From contig NZ_QRNF01000014.1 in NCBI RefSeq assembly GCF_003474435.1, positions 1 to 64,000 on the forward strand: a stretch of 64,000 nt of DNA, given 5' to 3'. Made by a program: the position numbers and the translations under genes. How positions within the stretch are numbered: position 1 is the stretch's first letter; each line of letters begins with the position of its first letter. Below the pieces are notes generated by a model. It was given only the letters and a program-made list of their open reading frames with translations. It did no database searches and had not been told where the DNA came from. Origin of the DNA: Ruminococcus sp. AF46-10NS (GTDB taxonomy: Bacteria; Bacillota; Clostridia; Lachnospirales; Lachnospiraceae). Positions 47,155 to 57,065 of this stretch are shown piece after piece.

Positions 47155-47183
47155 TTGACGCTTCTTTTTTCACGTGGTATAAT
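47155..47183 (+). promoter_or_regulatory. Promoter of the symporter gene
   Basis: TTGACG (47155-47160), 17-base spacer, TATAAT (47178-47183). Confidence 0.85.
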
Positions 47184-47247
47184 TTCCTGCATGTATTTTC
47201 CTATATTATACATATCATACATATTTTTCTTAGGAGGGAACGCATAA

Positions 47248-48477
47248 ATGAAATCTTTTTATTCCTGGTACCGGAAGCATATTACCGGTGCGATCTTTAC
47301 AGGACTAATCCTGGGTATTCTCACAGGACTTTTTCTGGCCGGACGGTTTGAACCGGTTCTTACCGTGACCAGTCTGATCGGAAGTATCTACATGAATGCC
47401 CTGAACATGATGATCTTTCCCATGGTCTTCTGTTCCATTGTCATTGGAATCTGTTCCATCGGAAATGCACGTACTACCGGCAAGATCACTGCCGCATCCA
47501 TGATCTATTTTCTCTGCACAACAGCACTTGCCAGCCTGTGCGGACTGATCATTCCAAGACTAATCCACCTCGGTGAGGGCGTAAAATTCGAAATGGCAAC
47601 GGCTGACATTCAGGCTACAGAAATGAGCAGTATTCTCGATACCCTGAAAAACCTGATCCCATCCAACCCAATCGCTGCATTTGCCGACGGAAACATGCTC
47701 CAGGTTCTGGTATTTGCCTTGATCATCGGTTTCACACTGATCGCAATTGGTGAAAAAGGAACTCCATTCCTGAATCTGATTGACTCCATCAATGAAGTAT
47801 GCCTGAAGATCATCACAACTATCATGTACTTTACACCCATCGGTGTTTTCTGTACCATCGTACCGGTTGTGGAAGCCAACGGAACTGAGACTATCATTTC
47901 CCTTGCAACACAGCTTGTCATTCTGTATGTGGCATTCTTTGGCTTCGCTATTGTAGTGTATGGTCTCTCTGTAAAGCTGGTCGGCAAACAGAGTCCGCTG
48001 AAATTTCTGAAAGCAATCCTGCCTGCAGCACTTAATGCCTTCGGAACCTGCTCAAGCTCCGCAACCATTCCGTTAAGTAAACAGTGTATGGAAGAAGAGA
48101 TGGGGGTATCCAACCAGATCACCAGCATCGCCATTCCTCTTGGTGCTACCGTTAACATGGATGCCGTATCTATCCTGATGTCCTTTATGATCATGTTCTT
48201 TGCAAACGCATGCGGGATCCATGTAAGTATTCCTCTTATGATCATTATCCTTCTTGCAAACGTACTGCTTTCCGTTGGTACTCCAGGTGTTCCCGGTGGT
48301 GCTATCGCATCTTTCGCAGCACTGGCAACTATGGCCGGACTTCCTGCCGGAGTTCTTGGTGTTTATATCAGCATCAATACCCTGTGTGATATGGGCGCAA
48401 CCTGTGTCAATGTTATCGGTGATATGGCCTGCTGCTCTGTACTGAAAAACGTTATCAGGGTTGAGGAAGAAGTATAA
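47248..48477 (+). CDS. Dicarboxylate/amino acid:cation symporter (DAACS family)
   Basis: A 409-residue membrane protein of the GltP/DctA/SstT type that imports glutamate, aspartate or dicarboxylates with Na+ or H+. Features: the serine-rich hairpin AFGTCSSSATIPLSKQ, the unwound helix GATVNMDAVSI, VGTPGVPGGAIASFA and MGATCVNVIGDMAC in the substrate site. A strong promoter precedes and a clear terminator follows, so it is a single-gene unit. Start after AGGAGG. Substrate not resolved. Confidence 0.93.
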   Translation: MKSFYSWYRKHITGAIFTGLILGILTGLFLAGRFEPVLTVTSLIGSIYMNALNMMIFPMVFCSIVIGICSIGNARTTGKITAASMIYFLCTTALASLCGLIIPRLIHLGEGVKFEMATADIQATEMSSILDTLKNLIPSNPIAAFADGNMLQVLVFALIIGFTLIAIGEKGTPFLNLIDSINEVCLKIITTIMYFTPIGVFCTIVPVVEANGTETIISLATQLVILYVAFFGFAIVVYGLSVKLVGKQSPLKFLKAILPAALNAFGTCSSSATIPLSKQCMEEEMGVSNQITSIAIPLGATVNMDAVSILMSFMIMFFANACGIHVSIPLMIIILLANVLLSVGTPGVPGGAIASFAALATMAGLPAGVLGVYISINTLCDMGATCVNVIGDMACCSVLKNVIRVEEEV

Positions 48478-48520
48478 AAACAAATCTGCCTGAAGTATTA
48501 TTTATACATAATGCAGGACT

Positions 48521-48616
48521 ACTTTACATAAATTATATTATGTAAAGTAATAATAACAAAAGCCGTAAGATATATGTTTAAGAAACTTTCACATATACTT
48601 ACGGCTTTATTTTTTA
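48521..48616 (+). terminator. Palindrome and terminator after the symporter
   Basis: A perfect 11-base inverted repeat ACTTTACATAA/TTATGTAAAGT (48521-48531, 48538-48548) is followed by the terminator AAAAGCCGTAAG (near 48558) with CTTACGGCTTT (48598-48608) and a T tract. The second hairpin may work in both directions. Confidence 0.75.
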
Positions 48617-48697
48617 TCAACTGTTCACATCCTGTATTCTTTATACTGTTTAACGTAAATGATGTTACACAGAAATTTGTATTTCATTTTGCTGATT

Positions 48698-50689
48698 TTA
48701 TTTTTTCAGGACGCGGTAATTTTCTTCTTTGTCATAATCCTTATGAACCCCATCGTCCTCATATAAGGTATACTCCGCGCCTTCATATCCGAGAAGCTGC
48801 ATATTTTCTGTATCAAGAGCCGCCACACATTCCGCAGCTTCTGCAACAGGAATACATTTTCCCTTCCTGATAAACAGTGGGATCTCATTCAGCGCCACTT
48901 CCACATAATGTACACCTTTTTCCAGGATCTCCTCCGCAATAGTTCCGTCCGGAAGGAATTTCACAAACTTCATCTCCTCCGGAAGATATACATAACGACC
49001 TCTTGCATTCTGCTCATAAACCGGAGCGATCATGATCTCATTTCCAAGCAGCAACTGATCCTCCACATGTACGGCAATCTTATCCTCCGGATAAACAAAG
49101 CCCATTGGCCGGAAATACATATCATCGTTCAGTGCAGCCTTCATATACTCACTGTAAAGATATGGAACAAGACGATATCTTACACCGATCACATGACGGA
49201 AATCTTCCACATTTTCAAACTGATAGCATTCCTGCTCCCTGGTACCGATCGCTGTATGATCACGCATCAGCGGTGTAAATACTCCAAGTGCAAGGAAACG
49301 AAGTAACAGTTCTCTTGTAGTATCTGCGCCAAATCCACCCAAATCTGCTCCTGCATACAAGAAACCACACATATTCAGAGATGGCATCATCTTCAGGTTC
49401 AGAAGGATATGAGCCCACCAGGATTTATTATCGCCGGTCCAGATTCCACCGTAACGATGCATACCAATATAGGATGATCTGGAAAACATCAGAAAACGTT
49501 TTTCCGGATCGATCCGTTCAAAAGCCTCTCCTGCTGCTCTGGTCATATTATAGCCAAACAGGTTATGGACTTTGTCATGACGGATCTTTTTGCCATCTAC
49601 ATTATGATAAAATCTCCTATAATCTTCCGGATTATTTGCAGCATTGCGAAGCGCATCCTGCATCTTCCAGATATGGATCTTTCCCTCCGTATCTTTTGCA
49701 AATTCCCCGGCAAGCTCTTTAACCTCTTTCATTCCCTCTGTGGAATAGAAGATCGCCGGCTCGTTCATATCATTCCAGAAACCATCGATTCCTTTTTCAA
49801 TCAGGAAACGGTATTTATCACCGAACCACTTTCTGGCATCTTTGTTCAGCACATCCGGAAAATGGGTATCTCCCGGCCATACAGCAGCCACAAAATCACT
49901 GCCGTCCTCTCTCTGGCAGAAGTAACGGTTTTTAACACCCTCCTCATAAACATCGTATCCCGGCTCTACCTTGACACCGGCATCAATGATAGGAATCAGA
50001 CGGATATCCTGATCCTTCAGTTCCTTCACAAACTCCGGAAAATCCTGAAAATTCTCTTCGTTTAATGTAAAGTCCTTATAAGACTGCATATAATCAATAT
50101 CCATATAGATCATATCAATAGGAATATGATTTTCACGATACCCGGCTGCAACCTTCCTGAAATCTTCTTTTGTAGTATAGCCCCATCTGCTCTGTCCAAA
50201 GCCAAAGGCAAATTTCGGCGGGATATAGCTTCTTCCGATCACATGACGGAACTGCTTTACAATATCATAGGGACTCTCTCCCTCGATCACATAAAGCTTC
50301 AGGTCTGCATTTTCGCAGGTTACCTTCATGGTATCCATTCTGGTATAGCCAATGTCAAAGGTAATTGCTGCCGGATAGTCGAAGAACATTCCAAAGGTTT
50401 CTTTTCCTGACACAATGATAAGATTATGTGCACCGTACAGGGAATGTTTATCTTCTGTATGTTCCGGATCATCGGTACAGTTACTGGTGTAAATGAATCC
50501 CCTCTTGTTGATGCCGCGGTTTGATTCCCCCAATCCGTAGACGATATCCTCTTCATCCATGATATATGTAAATGAAAACCCATTATCTGTACAGATTTCT
50601 CCATACCCTGGTATTCCTTCTGCTGTTTCAATATTTTCTGTCAGCGCCTCAGTCTCAAAAGGCTCTCCATATACATATTTTTTAATCAT
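48698..50689 (-). CDS. GH31 alpha-glucosidase
   Basis: Family 31 glycoside hydrolase, 663 residues. The catalytic nucleophile Asp is in GFWNDMNEPAIFYS; other GH31 marks are FGFGQSRWGY, YMDIDYMQSYKDFT and FMFSRSSYIGMHRYGGIWTGDN. Probably cytoplasmic (no signal peptide), releasing glucose from alpha-linked oligosaccharides such as isomaltose or panose. Its ATG overlaps the stop of the GH13 gene (ATGA), forming a two-gene operon. Confidence 0.93.
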   Translation of the reverse strand: MIKKYVYGEPFETEALTENIETAEGIPGYGEICTDNGFSFTYIMDEEDIVYGLGESNRGINKRGFIYTSNCTDDPEHTEDKHSLYGAHNLIIVSGKETFGMFFDYPAAITFDIGYTRMDTMKVTCENADLKLYVIEGESPYDIVKQFRHVIGRSYIPPKFAFGFGQSRWGYTTKEDFRKVAAGYRENHIPIDMIYMDIDYMQSYKDFTLNEENFQDFPEFVKELKDQDIRLIPIIDAGVKVEPGYDVYEEGVKNRYFCQREDGSDFVAAVWPGDTHFPDVLNKDARKWFGDKYRFLIEKGIDGFWNDMNEPAIFYSTEGMKEVKELAGEFAKDTEGKIHIWKMQDALRNAANNPEDYRRFYHNVDGKKIRHDKVHNLFGYNMTRAAGEAFERIDPEKRFLMFSRSSYIGMHRYGGIWTGDNKSWWAHILLNLKMMPSLNMCGFLYAGADLGGFGADTTRELLLRFLALGVFTPLMRDHTAIGTREQECYQFENVEDFRHVIGVRYRLVPYLYSEYMKAALNDDMYFRPMGFVYPEDKIAVHVEDQLLLGNEIMIAPVYEQNARGRYVYLPEEMKFVKFLPDGTIAEEILEKGVHYVEVALNEIPLFIRKGKCIPVAEAAECVAALDTENMQLLGYEGAEYTLYEDDGVHKDYDKEENYRVLKK

Positions 50690-52374
50690 TTTTCATCCTC
50701 CTGATTTCTGTAAAGAACAAATGCCTCATAAGGTTTCAGGGTCACTTTCTCCCCAAAATCCTCTCTTCCGAGATTGGTGATCAGGCATTTGGCATTTTTC
50801 TGAAATTCTTCCGGAATTTCCATTTCTGCCACATGTTCGCTGAAATTGCAGACTGTAAGAAGTTTCTCTCCTTCAAGTGTTCTGGTATACGCAAAAATCT
50901 GTTCATGATCTCTGTAAAGTGCCTCAAAAGCGCCGTAAACGATCACCGGTTTTTCTTTTCTTAAACGGATCAGCTTCTGATAATAGTGGAAAATGGAATC
51001 CGGATCCACAAGCTGCTGTTTAGCATTGATCTCCTTATAATTGGAGTTTACCCTGATCCATGGCGTTCCCTCCGTAAAGCCGGCCTGATGGGAATCCTCC
51101 CACTGCATCGGTGTTCTGGCATTGTCACGTCCTCTCAGCATCAGGCACTTCATCATGTATTCCGGTGTATAAATACCGGCTTCTGTATATTCATGGAAAT
51201 ACTGAATGCTCTCGATATCCCGGTAATCCTTAAGCTCTGTAAAATAAGCGTTGGTCATTCCAAGCTCTTCTCCCTGATAAACATAAGGAGTTCCCTGCAT
51301 CATATGAAGGCAGGTTGCCAGCATCTTGGCTGAAGTTTCCCTGTATGCAGGATTATCATTTCCAAATCTGGAAACACTTCTTGGCTGGTCATGATTTCCA
51401 AGAAACAGACTGTTCCATGCTTTTCCTGCAAGCTCTTCCTGCCATTTGATCATAACCTTTTTAAATTCCCGGAAATCGTATTTCTCGGTAGTCCATTTGC
51501 CATGTTCTGATCCCTGGCCCTCTACATGCTCAAACTGGAACACCATGTTCAGCTCATTTCTGTCCTCACCTGCATATTTCTGTGCCTCTTCGATAGTCAC
51601 ACCAGAGGTTTCTCCAACTGTCATCACATCATATCTGGATAAAACCTCTCTGTTCATTTCCTGGAGAAACTCGTGGATCCTCGGGCCATGGACGCAGTAA
51701 GGACCGAAATCACCGTATAATCCTCCGTTCATTTCTCCATCCGGATATGACTGATCCTTGGAGATCATGCTGATCACGTCCATTCGGAAACCATCGATTC
51801 CTTTTTCACACCAGAAATTCATCATATCGTAAACTTCCTGACGGACCTTTTCGTTTTCCCAGTTCAGATCCGGCTGTTTTCTGGAAAACAGGTGAAGATA
51901 ATACATCTCTGTCTGAGGATCATACTCCCATGCAGGTCCTCCAAATACACTTCCCCAGTTATTTGGTTCTTTTCCATTCACCGGATTCCGCCAGATATAG
52001 TAATCCCTGTAAGGATTATCTTTGGATTTTCTGCTTTCAATAAACCAGTTGTGTTCATCGGAAGTATGGTTTACAACCAAATCCATGAGGATCTTAATGC
52101 CACGTTTATGTGCTTCCTCAAGAAGCTTTTCATAATCCTCCATGGTTCCATATTCGTTATAGATCCTGCGGTAATCGGAAATATCATAGCCATTGTCATC
52201 CTGCGGGGATTCCAGCATGGGTGAGATCCAGAGAACATCTACTCCCAACTCCTTCAGATAGTCCAGTTTTTCTATAATTCCGGGAATATCACCAATTCCA
52301 TCTCCATTGCTGTCCTTAAAACTTCTCGGATAAATCTGATATACCACGCTTTCTTTCCACCAGTTTTTTTTCAT
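50686..52374 (-). CDS. malL: GH13 alpha-glucosidase (oligo-1,6-glucosidase type)
   Basis: 562 residues, the normal size for GH13 oligo-1,6-glucosidase/MalL. Motifs: DLVVNHTSDEHNWF (region I), GIDGFRMDVISMI with the nucleophile Asp (region II), TVGETSG with the acid/base Glu (region III) and FLGNHDQPRSVSR (region IV). No signal peptide, so it acts in the cytoplasm on imported isomaltose, maltose or related sugars. First gene of the operon; ribosome site AGGAGG. Exact specificity not assignable. Confidence 0.92.
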   Translation of the reverse strand: MKKNWWKESVVYQIYPRSFKDSNGDGIGDIPGIIEKLDYLKELGVDVLWISPMLESPQDDNGYDISDYRRIYNEYGTMEDYEKLLEEAHKRGIKILMDLVVNHTSDEHNWFIESRKSKDNPYRDYYIWRNPVNGKEPNNWGSVFGGPAWEYDPQTEMYYLHLFSRKQPDLNWENEKVRQEVYDMMNFWCEKGIDGFRMDVISMISKDQSYPDGEMNGGLYGDFGPYCVHGPRIHEFLQEMNREVLSRYDVMTVGETSGVTIEEAQKYAGEDRNELNMVFQFEHVEGQGSEHGKWTTEKYDFREFKKVMIKWQEELAGKAWNSLFLGNHDQPRSVSRFGNDNPAYRETSAKMLATCLHMMQGTPYVYQGEELGMTNAYFTELKDYRDIESIQYFHEYTEAGIYTPEYMMKCLMLRGRDNARTPMQWEDSHQAGFTEGTPWIRVNSNYKEINAKQQLVDPDSIFHYYQKLIRLRKEKPVIVYGAFEALYRDHEQIFAYTRTLEGEKLLTVCNFSEHVAEMEIPEEFQKNAKCLITNLGREDFGEKVTLKPYEAFVLYRNQEDEK

Positions 52375-52412
52375 GGTAAACGGCCTCCTTTTTTCTGTTT
52401 GATTCTGAAATC

Positions 52413-52441
52413 AGCATATCCTATCCGCCCTTTAAAATCAA
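52413..52441 (-). promoter_or_regulatory. Promoter of the alpha-glucosidase operon
   Basis: Minus strand: TTGATT (52436-52441), 17-base spacer, TATGCT (52413-52418). Confidence 0.7.
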
Positions 52442-52444
52442 TAG

Positions 52445-52458
52445 GTTTCTCGTGAAAC
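52445..52458. promoter_or_regulatory. LacI-family operator candidate
   Basis: GTTTCTCGTGAAAC, a near palindrome with the central CG typical of LacI/MalR sites, three bases upstream of the -35 element of the operon. Confidence 0.6.
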
Positions 52459-52573
52459 TTAAATTTCTGCCAAACTTTTCCGTTTTTTTTATGCAGTTTT
52501 AACAATAAGTCACTACTGTCCGGTGAAAGAATTTCCATCGTATCCCGCTGATGCCCCAGGAAAAGTCGTCACA

Positions 52574-52613
52574 AAATAAAAAAGAGATCCTGCTACTCTT
52601 TTACCGAATCTCT
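52574..52613 (-). terminator. Probable terminator overlapping the LacI 3' end
   Basis: Minus strand: AGAGAT and ATCTCT form a 6-base stem followed by TTTTTTATTTTG. Confidence 0.55.
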
Positions 52614-53599
52614 CTTTACAAGCCAGACAGGGCTTTTTACATTTTTTTCGGCAGGTTCCTTTCCCTCTGCCATAAGAAGCAGCTTCCGCAGAGCCAGAAC
52701 TGCTTTCTGATGAATATCCTGATGAATAGTGGTCAGCTTTGGCCGGACGATCTGCGCATAAAAATTATCATCAAAGCCGGTAATGGAAATCTGATCCGGA
52801 ATCCTGATTCCTCTGTCTGTAAAATAATTGATAGCTTCCACAGCTGTGTAATCAGAAGAAAATGCCAGTGCCTTTGTCTCCAGAAAATGTGGCAGCAGCT
52901 CTTCATATTTTTTCAGTCTGCGCCGGGGTTCCTGAGGAACCACCACATAACGGGAACGGCTGCAGAAGCCGCCATTTCTTTCCATTGCCTGTTTAAATCC
53001 AAGCCACCTGGCATAATCACTGTCCTCTTCTGTCTCCGCAATAAAAAGCGCCCGGTGGTATCCACAGGAATACAGATATTCCCCGATCTGATATCCTCCG
53101 GAATAATCATCTACTCCTACATTTTGAAAGCTATATTCGCCTTTCGGATAGGCATCGATCAATACCATCTTTTATTCAGCTTTCTGGAAAGCTGGTGATA
53201 CTGCTCTTCGTTATATCCTATAATGATAAGACCTTCCACATTCCAGCGGGATGCCATATCTACCACATTATCAATCTTTTCCCCACCAATGAGCATAATG
53301 TAGTAGCCTTTGTTCTCCGCTTCCACCTGCAGCGTTCCGGTGATCTCTCCCACAAATGAATCCTGCAGAGACTGCATGCCATGGATAAAAGAAAAACCGA
53401 GAACTACTCCTATGATCCTTGATCCATGTCCGGAAAGCATCACAGATCCCATGTGAGGAACATAATTCTGCTCCTTCAGGATCGCTGTGATCCGGTCAAT
53501 GGTACTCTGCGAAACCCGTTTTGTATTTCCATTTATCACATTGGATACGGTTGTACGACTGACCCCTGCCATATCCGCGATATCCTGCAGCCTTATCAT
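52593..53599 (-). CDS. LacI-family transcriptional regulator (frameshifted as sequenced)
   Basis: About 335 residues: HTH (MIRLQDIADMAGVSRTTVSN, VINGNTKRVS, hinge) and a periplasmic-binding-like sensor (KGYYIMLIGGEK, GLIIIGYN, VGVDDYSGGYQIGEYL, SITGFDDNFYAQI, LTTIHQD). Adding one A near 53171 joins the N-terminal frame (53159-53599) to the C-terminal frame (52593-53168). It sits upstream of and parallel to the alpha-glucosidase operon, whose promoter carries a matching operator, so it likely controls it and responds to a sugar. Confidence 0.88.
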
Positions 53600-53766
53600 T
53601 TCATTGAATACTGCATCAGCTCATAATGAAGCTCACAGCCCTCATAGATCTCTGCAGGCAGCAGTGCTCTTGCAACGACCTTCAATTCTTCTTCCGTCTG
53701 ATCCACGCGCTGAAGATGAGCGTAATCTCCGTCAATCTGTTTTACGATATAATCACATACCAGCAT
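53596..53766 (-). CDS. Small conserved protein of unknown function
   Basis: 56 residues, starting MLVCDYIVKQIDGDYAHL and ending in EELKVVARALLPAEIYEGCE. The ATG at 53766 is eight bases after GAGAGG; a longer ORF from 53838 would cross the terminator at 53804-53836. The stop overlaps the LacI start. Similar short proteins with an IDGDYA segment occur in related genomes by my recollection; no function is assigned. Confidence 0.6.
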   Translation of the reverse strand: MLVCDYIVKQIDGDYAHLQRVDQTEEELKVVARALLPAEIYEGCELHYELMQYSMK

Positions 53767-53803
53767 TATTTTATCCTCTCTCTTTCTTTTAATATATTCA
53801 GTT

Positions 53804-53836
53804 AAAAACAGGCTACAGCAAATGCTGCAGCCTGTC
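53804..53836 (-). terminator. Terminator of the EF-G-like gene
   Basis: Minus strand: ACAGGCTGCAGC and GCTGTAGCCTGT followed by TTTTTAAC, 43 bases after the stop at 53879. Confidence 0.85.
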
Positions 53837-53878
53837 AACTCTATATCCTACCCCCATAAGATATTCTTGTAGACCTTC

Positions 53879-55969
53879 TTATTCGTCAGCTCCCTCAACC
53901 TTGCTTGCACGTGCTGCGATCTCTTTCTCCTGAATATCATTCGGAGCCTGCTCATAACGTGCAAACTCATAGGAGAAATCTCCGCTTCCGCCTGTCATGG
54001 AACGGAGCACTGTGGAATATCCATAGATCTCAAGCAACGGAACATCTGCCTCGATAATGGTATTGCCTTCATGATCCGGATTCATTCCAAGAACACGGCC
54101 ACGTCTCTTGTTGAGATCGCCCATAACATCACCTGTATATTTATCCGGAACAATCACCTTCATGGAGATGATCGGCTCAAGAAGTACAGGAGAAGCCTCC
54201 ATGAAGCCCTTCTTGAATGCAAGGATTGTCGCCATCTTAAATGCCATCTCAGAAGAATCAACCGGATGATAAGATCCATCATAAAGCGTAGCCTTCACGC
54301 CAACTACAGGATATGCAGCAAGAGGTCCTTTCTGAACACATTCCTGAAGTCCCTTCTCAACTGCAGGGAAGTAGTTCTTCGGAACTGCACCGCCGACAAC
54401 AACCTGCTCAAATACATAAGGAGTTTCCAGATCACCGGACGGCTCAAAACGCATCTTAACATGGCCGTACTGTCCGTGTCCGCCGGACTGTTTCTTATGT
54501 TTGCCTTCTACATCCGAATTCTTACGAAGCGTTTCACGGAACGGAACCTTCGGTTTGGAAAGTTCAACATCTACTTTATAGCGTTCTTTCAGCTTGCTTA
54601 CTACGATGTCAAGATGCTGGTCGCCCATACCATAAATCAAGCTCTGGCGGTTTGCACTGTCATTGACAACCTTAAGAGTATTGTCCTCACTCATCATCTT
54701 GGCAAGTGACTGAGCGATCTTATCTTCATCGCCCTTCTTTACAGCCTTAAATCTCTTATATGTATATGGTGTGGAAAGAACTGCCTTCGGATAAAGGATC
54801 GGGTTCGCCTTAGTTGCAAGGCTGTCGCCTGTCTGCACGCTGCCAAGCTTGGCAATGGCACCGATATCACCTGCAAAAAGCTCCGGAACTTCGATCGGTT
54901 TGGAACCTTCCATAACATAAAGCTTATTTACACGCTCCTCTGTTCCCTTCTCTACATTAAGAAGTGTATCATCGGATTTCAGGACACCGGAGCATACCTT
55001 GATCAGAGAATATTTACCAAGGAACGGATCAGCGATGGTCTTAAATACATAAGCAGATTTCGCCTTGGCAAAATCATAGTTGGCTTCAAAGATCTCATTG
55101 GTCTTCTGTGCGATACCGTTACAGGAACGTCCGCTCGGGCTCGGGAAATATCCGCAGATATCATCAAGAAGGTTGGATACGCCACGAAGGTTCACAGGTG
55201 ATCCCATACATACAGGAACAATACTTCCATCCTGTACATTCGTTGCAATAGCTGCGGAAACCTCAGCTACAGAGAATGTATCTCCCTCAAAATAACGATC
55301 CATAAATTCTTCGCTGGTCTCTGCAACAGACTCCATCAGAGTTTCATGGTATTTCTCCAGGTATTCGGTCAGGTAATCAGGAACCGGGCATTCTTCCTTG
55401 CCGGCCTTGTCAATGTATCTTCTTCCGGCCTGTTTCACAACATTGACATATCCTACGAACTTGCCGTCCTCACGGATCGGAAAATGAAGGGGAGCGATTC
55501 TCTTGCCATACAGCTCTGTCAGTTCTTCCACGACCTCACGATAGCTGACATCATCCACATCCATATCTGTAACAAAGATCATACGCGGAAGTTTATATTT
55601 CTCGCAGAGATTCCATGCCTTCTGTGTTCCTACCTGAACACCGGCCTTACCGGAAACAACGATGATCGCTGCATCTGCTGCACTGACTGCTTCCTCTACT
55701 TCTCCCACAAAATCGAAATATCCAGGTGTATCCAGCACATTTACTTTCATCTTATCCCATGGTACCGGAATCAAAGAAGTTGTGATGGAAAAATGTCTCT
55801 TTATTTCTTCCTTGTCATAATCGCTGACAGTATTGCCATCCTCAACACGTCCGAGTCTGCTGGTCATACCTGCCAGATAAGCCATTGCCTCAGCCAGTGT
55901 TGTCTTGCCTGCGCCACCATGACCTAATAGGACTACATTTCTGATTCGGTCTGTTCTGAAAACGTCCAT
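53879..55969 (-). CDS. EF-G-like translational GTPase (divergent paralogue)
   Basis: About 696 residues with all five EF-G domains. The G1 loop is GHGGAGKTTLAE instead of AHIDAGKTT, G3 is DTPGYFDFVGEV (EF-G: DTPGHVDF), and G4 reads TDMD in place of NKxD. Domain IV has SGGHGQYGHVKMRFEPSG, domain V KRRGRVLGMNPD. This is the EF-G-like/EF-G2 family, not the housekeeping FusA. Its role is unknown. ATG at 55969 after GGAGG; the longer ORF from 56008 is not favoured. Confidence 0.88.
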   Translation of the reverse strand: MDVFRTDRIRNVVLLGHGGAGKTTLAEAMAYLAGMTSRLGRVEDGNTVSDYDKEEIKRHFSITTSLIPVPWDKMKVNVLDTPGYFDFVGEVEEAVSAADAAIIVVSGKAGVQVGTQKAWNLCEKYKLPRMIFVTDMDVDDVSYREVVEELTELYGKRIAPLHFPIREDGKFVGYVNVVKQAGRRYIDKAGKEECPVPDYLTEYLEKYHETLMESVAETSEEFMDRYFEGDTFSVAEVSAAIATNVQDGSIVPVCMGSPVNLRGVSNLLDDICGYFPSPSGRSCNGIAQKTNEIFEANYDFAKAKSAYVFKTIADPFLGKYSLIKVCSGVLKSDDTLLNVEKGTEERVNKLYVMEGSKPIEVPELFAGDIGAIAKLGSVQTGDSLATKANPILYPKAVLSTPYTYKRFKAVKKGDEDKIAQSLAKMMSEDNTLKVVNDSANRQSLIYGMGDQHLDIVVSKLKERYKVDVELSKPKVPFRETLRKNSDVEGKHKKQSGGHGQYGHVKMRFEPSGDLETPYVFEQVVVGGAVPKNYFPAVEKGLQECVQKGPLAAYPVVGVKATLYDGSYHPVDSSEMAFKMATILAFKKGFMEASPVLLEPIISMKVIVPDKYTGDVMGDLNKRRGRVLGMNPDHEGNTIIEADVPLLEIYGYSTVLRSMTGGSGDFSYEFARYEQAPNDIQEKEIAARASKVEGADE

Positions 55970-56123
55970 ATGTAATACCTCCCTGTTTGTCTTACTTAAT
56001 ATGTTCACATTTTACTAAATTTCCATGCAAATTTCAAGTATTTTATTCAATTTTGACAACTTTTTTTCAGAAAGTTTTTTGATATACCGTCAATTCGTTG
56101 GAATATGTGTATGAAACGTCTGA

Positions 56124-56846
56124 TCAAAACTTACGGTTCACATATTTCTTCACAGCGTCAACAGAACGGTTCAGCACCAGCTCTTCCGGAAAATCCAGCT
56201 TTGTCAGCAAATCCCTGGCAAGATCAAATTCTCCGATCAGCAGGTCAAAATGGGCATCACTGTCCATGACAACAGGAACCTGATATTTTTTACAGTAATT
56301 CAGCATGACAGTGTCATTCTCCACTGCATTCTCGCGGGTGCAGTCCGGATCCATAGAATGATTGTTCAGCTCCAGGACTTTTCCGTATTCTCTCGCTCCC
56401 TGTACCAGTGCTTCATAATCAATCTCATATCTTCCGTCATCCGGATGGCCGATAATATTAATGTATGGATTCTTCATGGCATTAAGATAAGCTTCTGTAT
56501 TCTCTGCTCTGCTGCCCGGACGGATACAGGGGACATGAAGACTTGCGATCACCACATCCAGCTTTTCCAGTGTTTTCTGCTCCAGATCTACAGTTCCTGC
56601 CGCATCCAGAATGTTTACTTCTGAGCCCAGCAGAAGCTGGATGCCATACATTTCTCTTGGAACAACTTTAATGTTCTGGAAATAAAACTTATGACAGGTT
56701 CCGGGCATTTTCGGTGCGTGTTCCGTGATGCCAAGAAGCTCAAGTCCTTTATCCGAAGCAGCTTTCGCCATCTCCCGAAGCGTACAGTAAGCATGTCCAC
56801 TGGCAACTGTGTGGGTGTGCAGATCCATGACTGAATGGTATTTCAT
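56124..56846 (-). CDS. PHP-domain phosphatase (YcdX-like)
   Basis: A 240-residue metal-dependent phosphoesterase. The HxH motif is in MDLHTHTVASGHAYCTL, further metal ligands lie in GITEHAPKMPG, VIASLHVPC, IIGHPDDGRY and VVMDSDAHFD. Matches the YcdX/PHP family, whose members hydrolyse small phosphates. Stands alone between the EF-G-like gene and tyrA; biological substrate unknown. Confidence 0.9.
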   Translation of the reverse strand: MKYHSVMDLHTHTVASGHAYCTLREMAKAASDKGLELLGITEHAPKMPGTCHKFYFQNIKVVPREMYGIQLLLGSEVNILDAAGTVDLEQKTLEKLDVVIASLHVPCIRPGSRAENTEAYLNAMKNPYINIIGHPDDGRYEIDYEALVQGAREYGKVLELNNHSMDPDCTRENAVENDTVMLNYCKKYQVPVVMDSDAHFDLLIGEFDLARDLLTKLDFPEELVLNRSVDAVKKYVNRKF

Positions 56847-56978
56847 AACAAACTCTCCTCTGTTTTTAGTTTTTCTATATTATACGTCCGTGCTTCTGAT
56901 ATTAACAAGAAGTTTTATGTAAAACGCATTCTTTTTCAGAAATTCCCTTTAATAAAGATTTCTCTTTTGATACATTTA

Positions 56979-57007
56979 TTGACATTTTTCACACTTTCTT
57001 TTACAAT
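56979..57007 (+). promoter_or_regulatory. tyrA promoter
   Basis: TTGACA (56979-56984), a 17-base spacer, TACAAT (57002-57007). Confidence 0.85.
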
Positions 57008-57065
57008 ATATTCGTGATTTACACTATTAAAGAATAAAAGTAACCTGAAAGGACTCTGAAGTAAT

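Noticed and set aside
46997-47247. T-box riboswitch upstream of leuS
   Set aside because: The leader between promoter and start is under 65 bases, with no TGGxACCGCG-like segment and no terminator.
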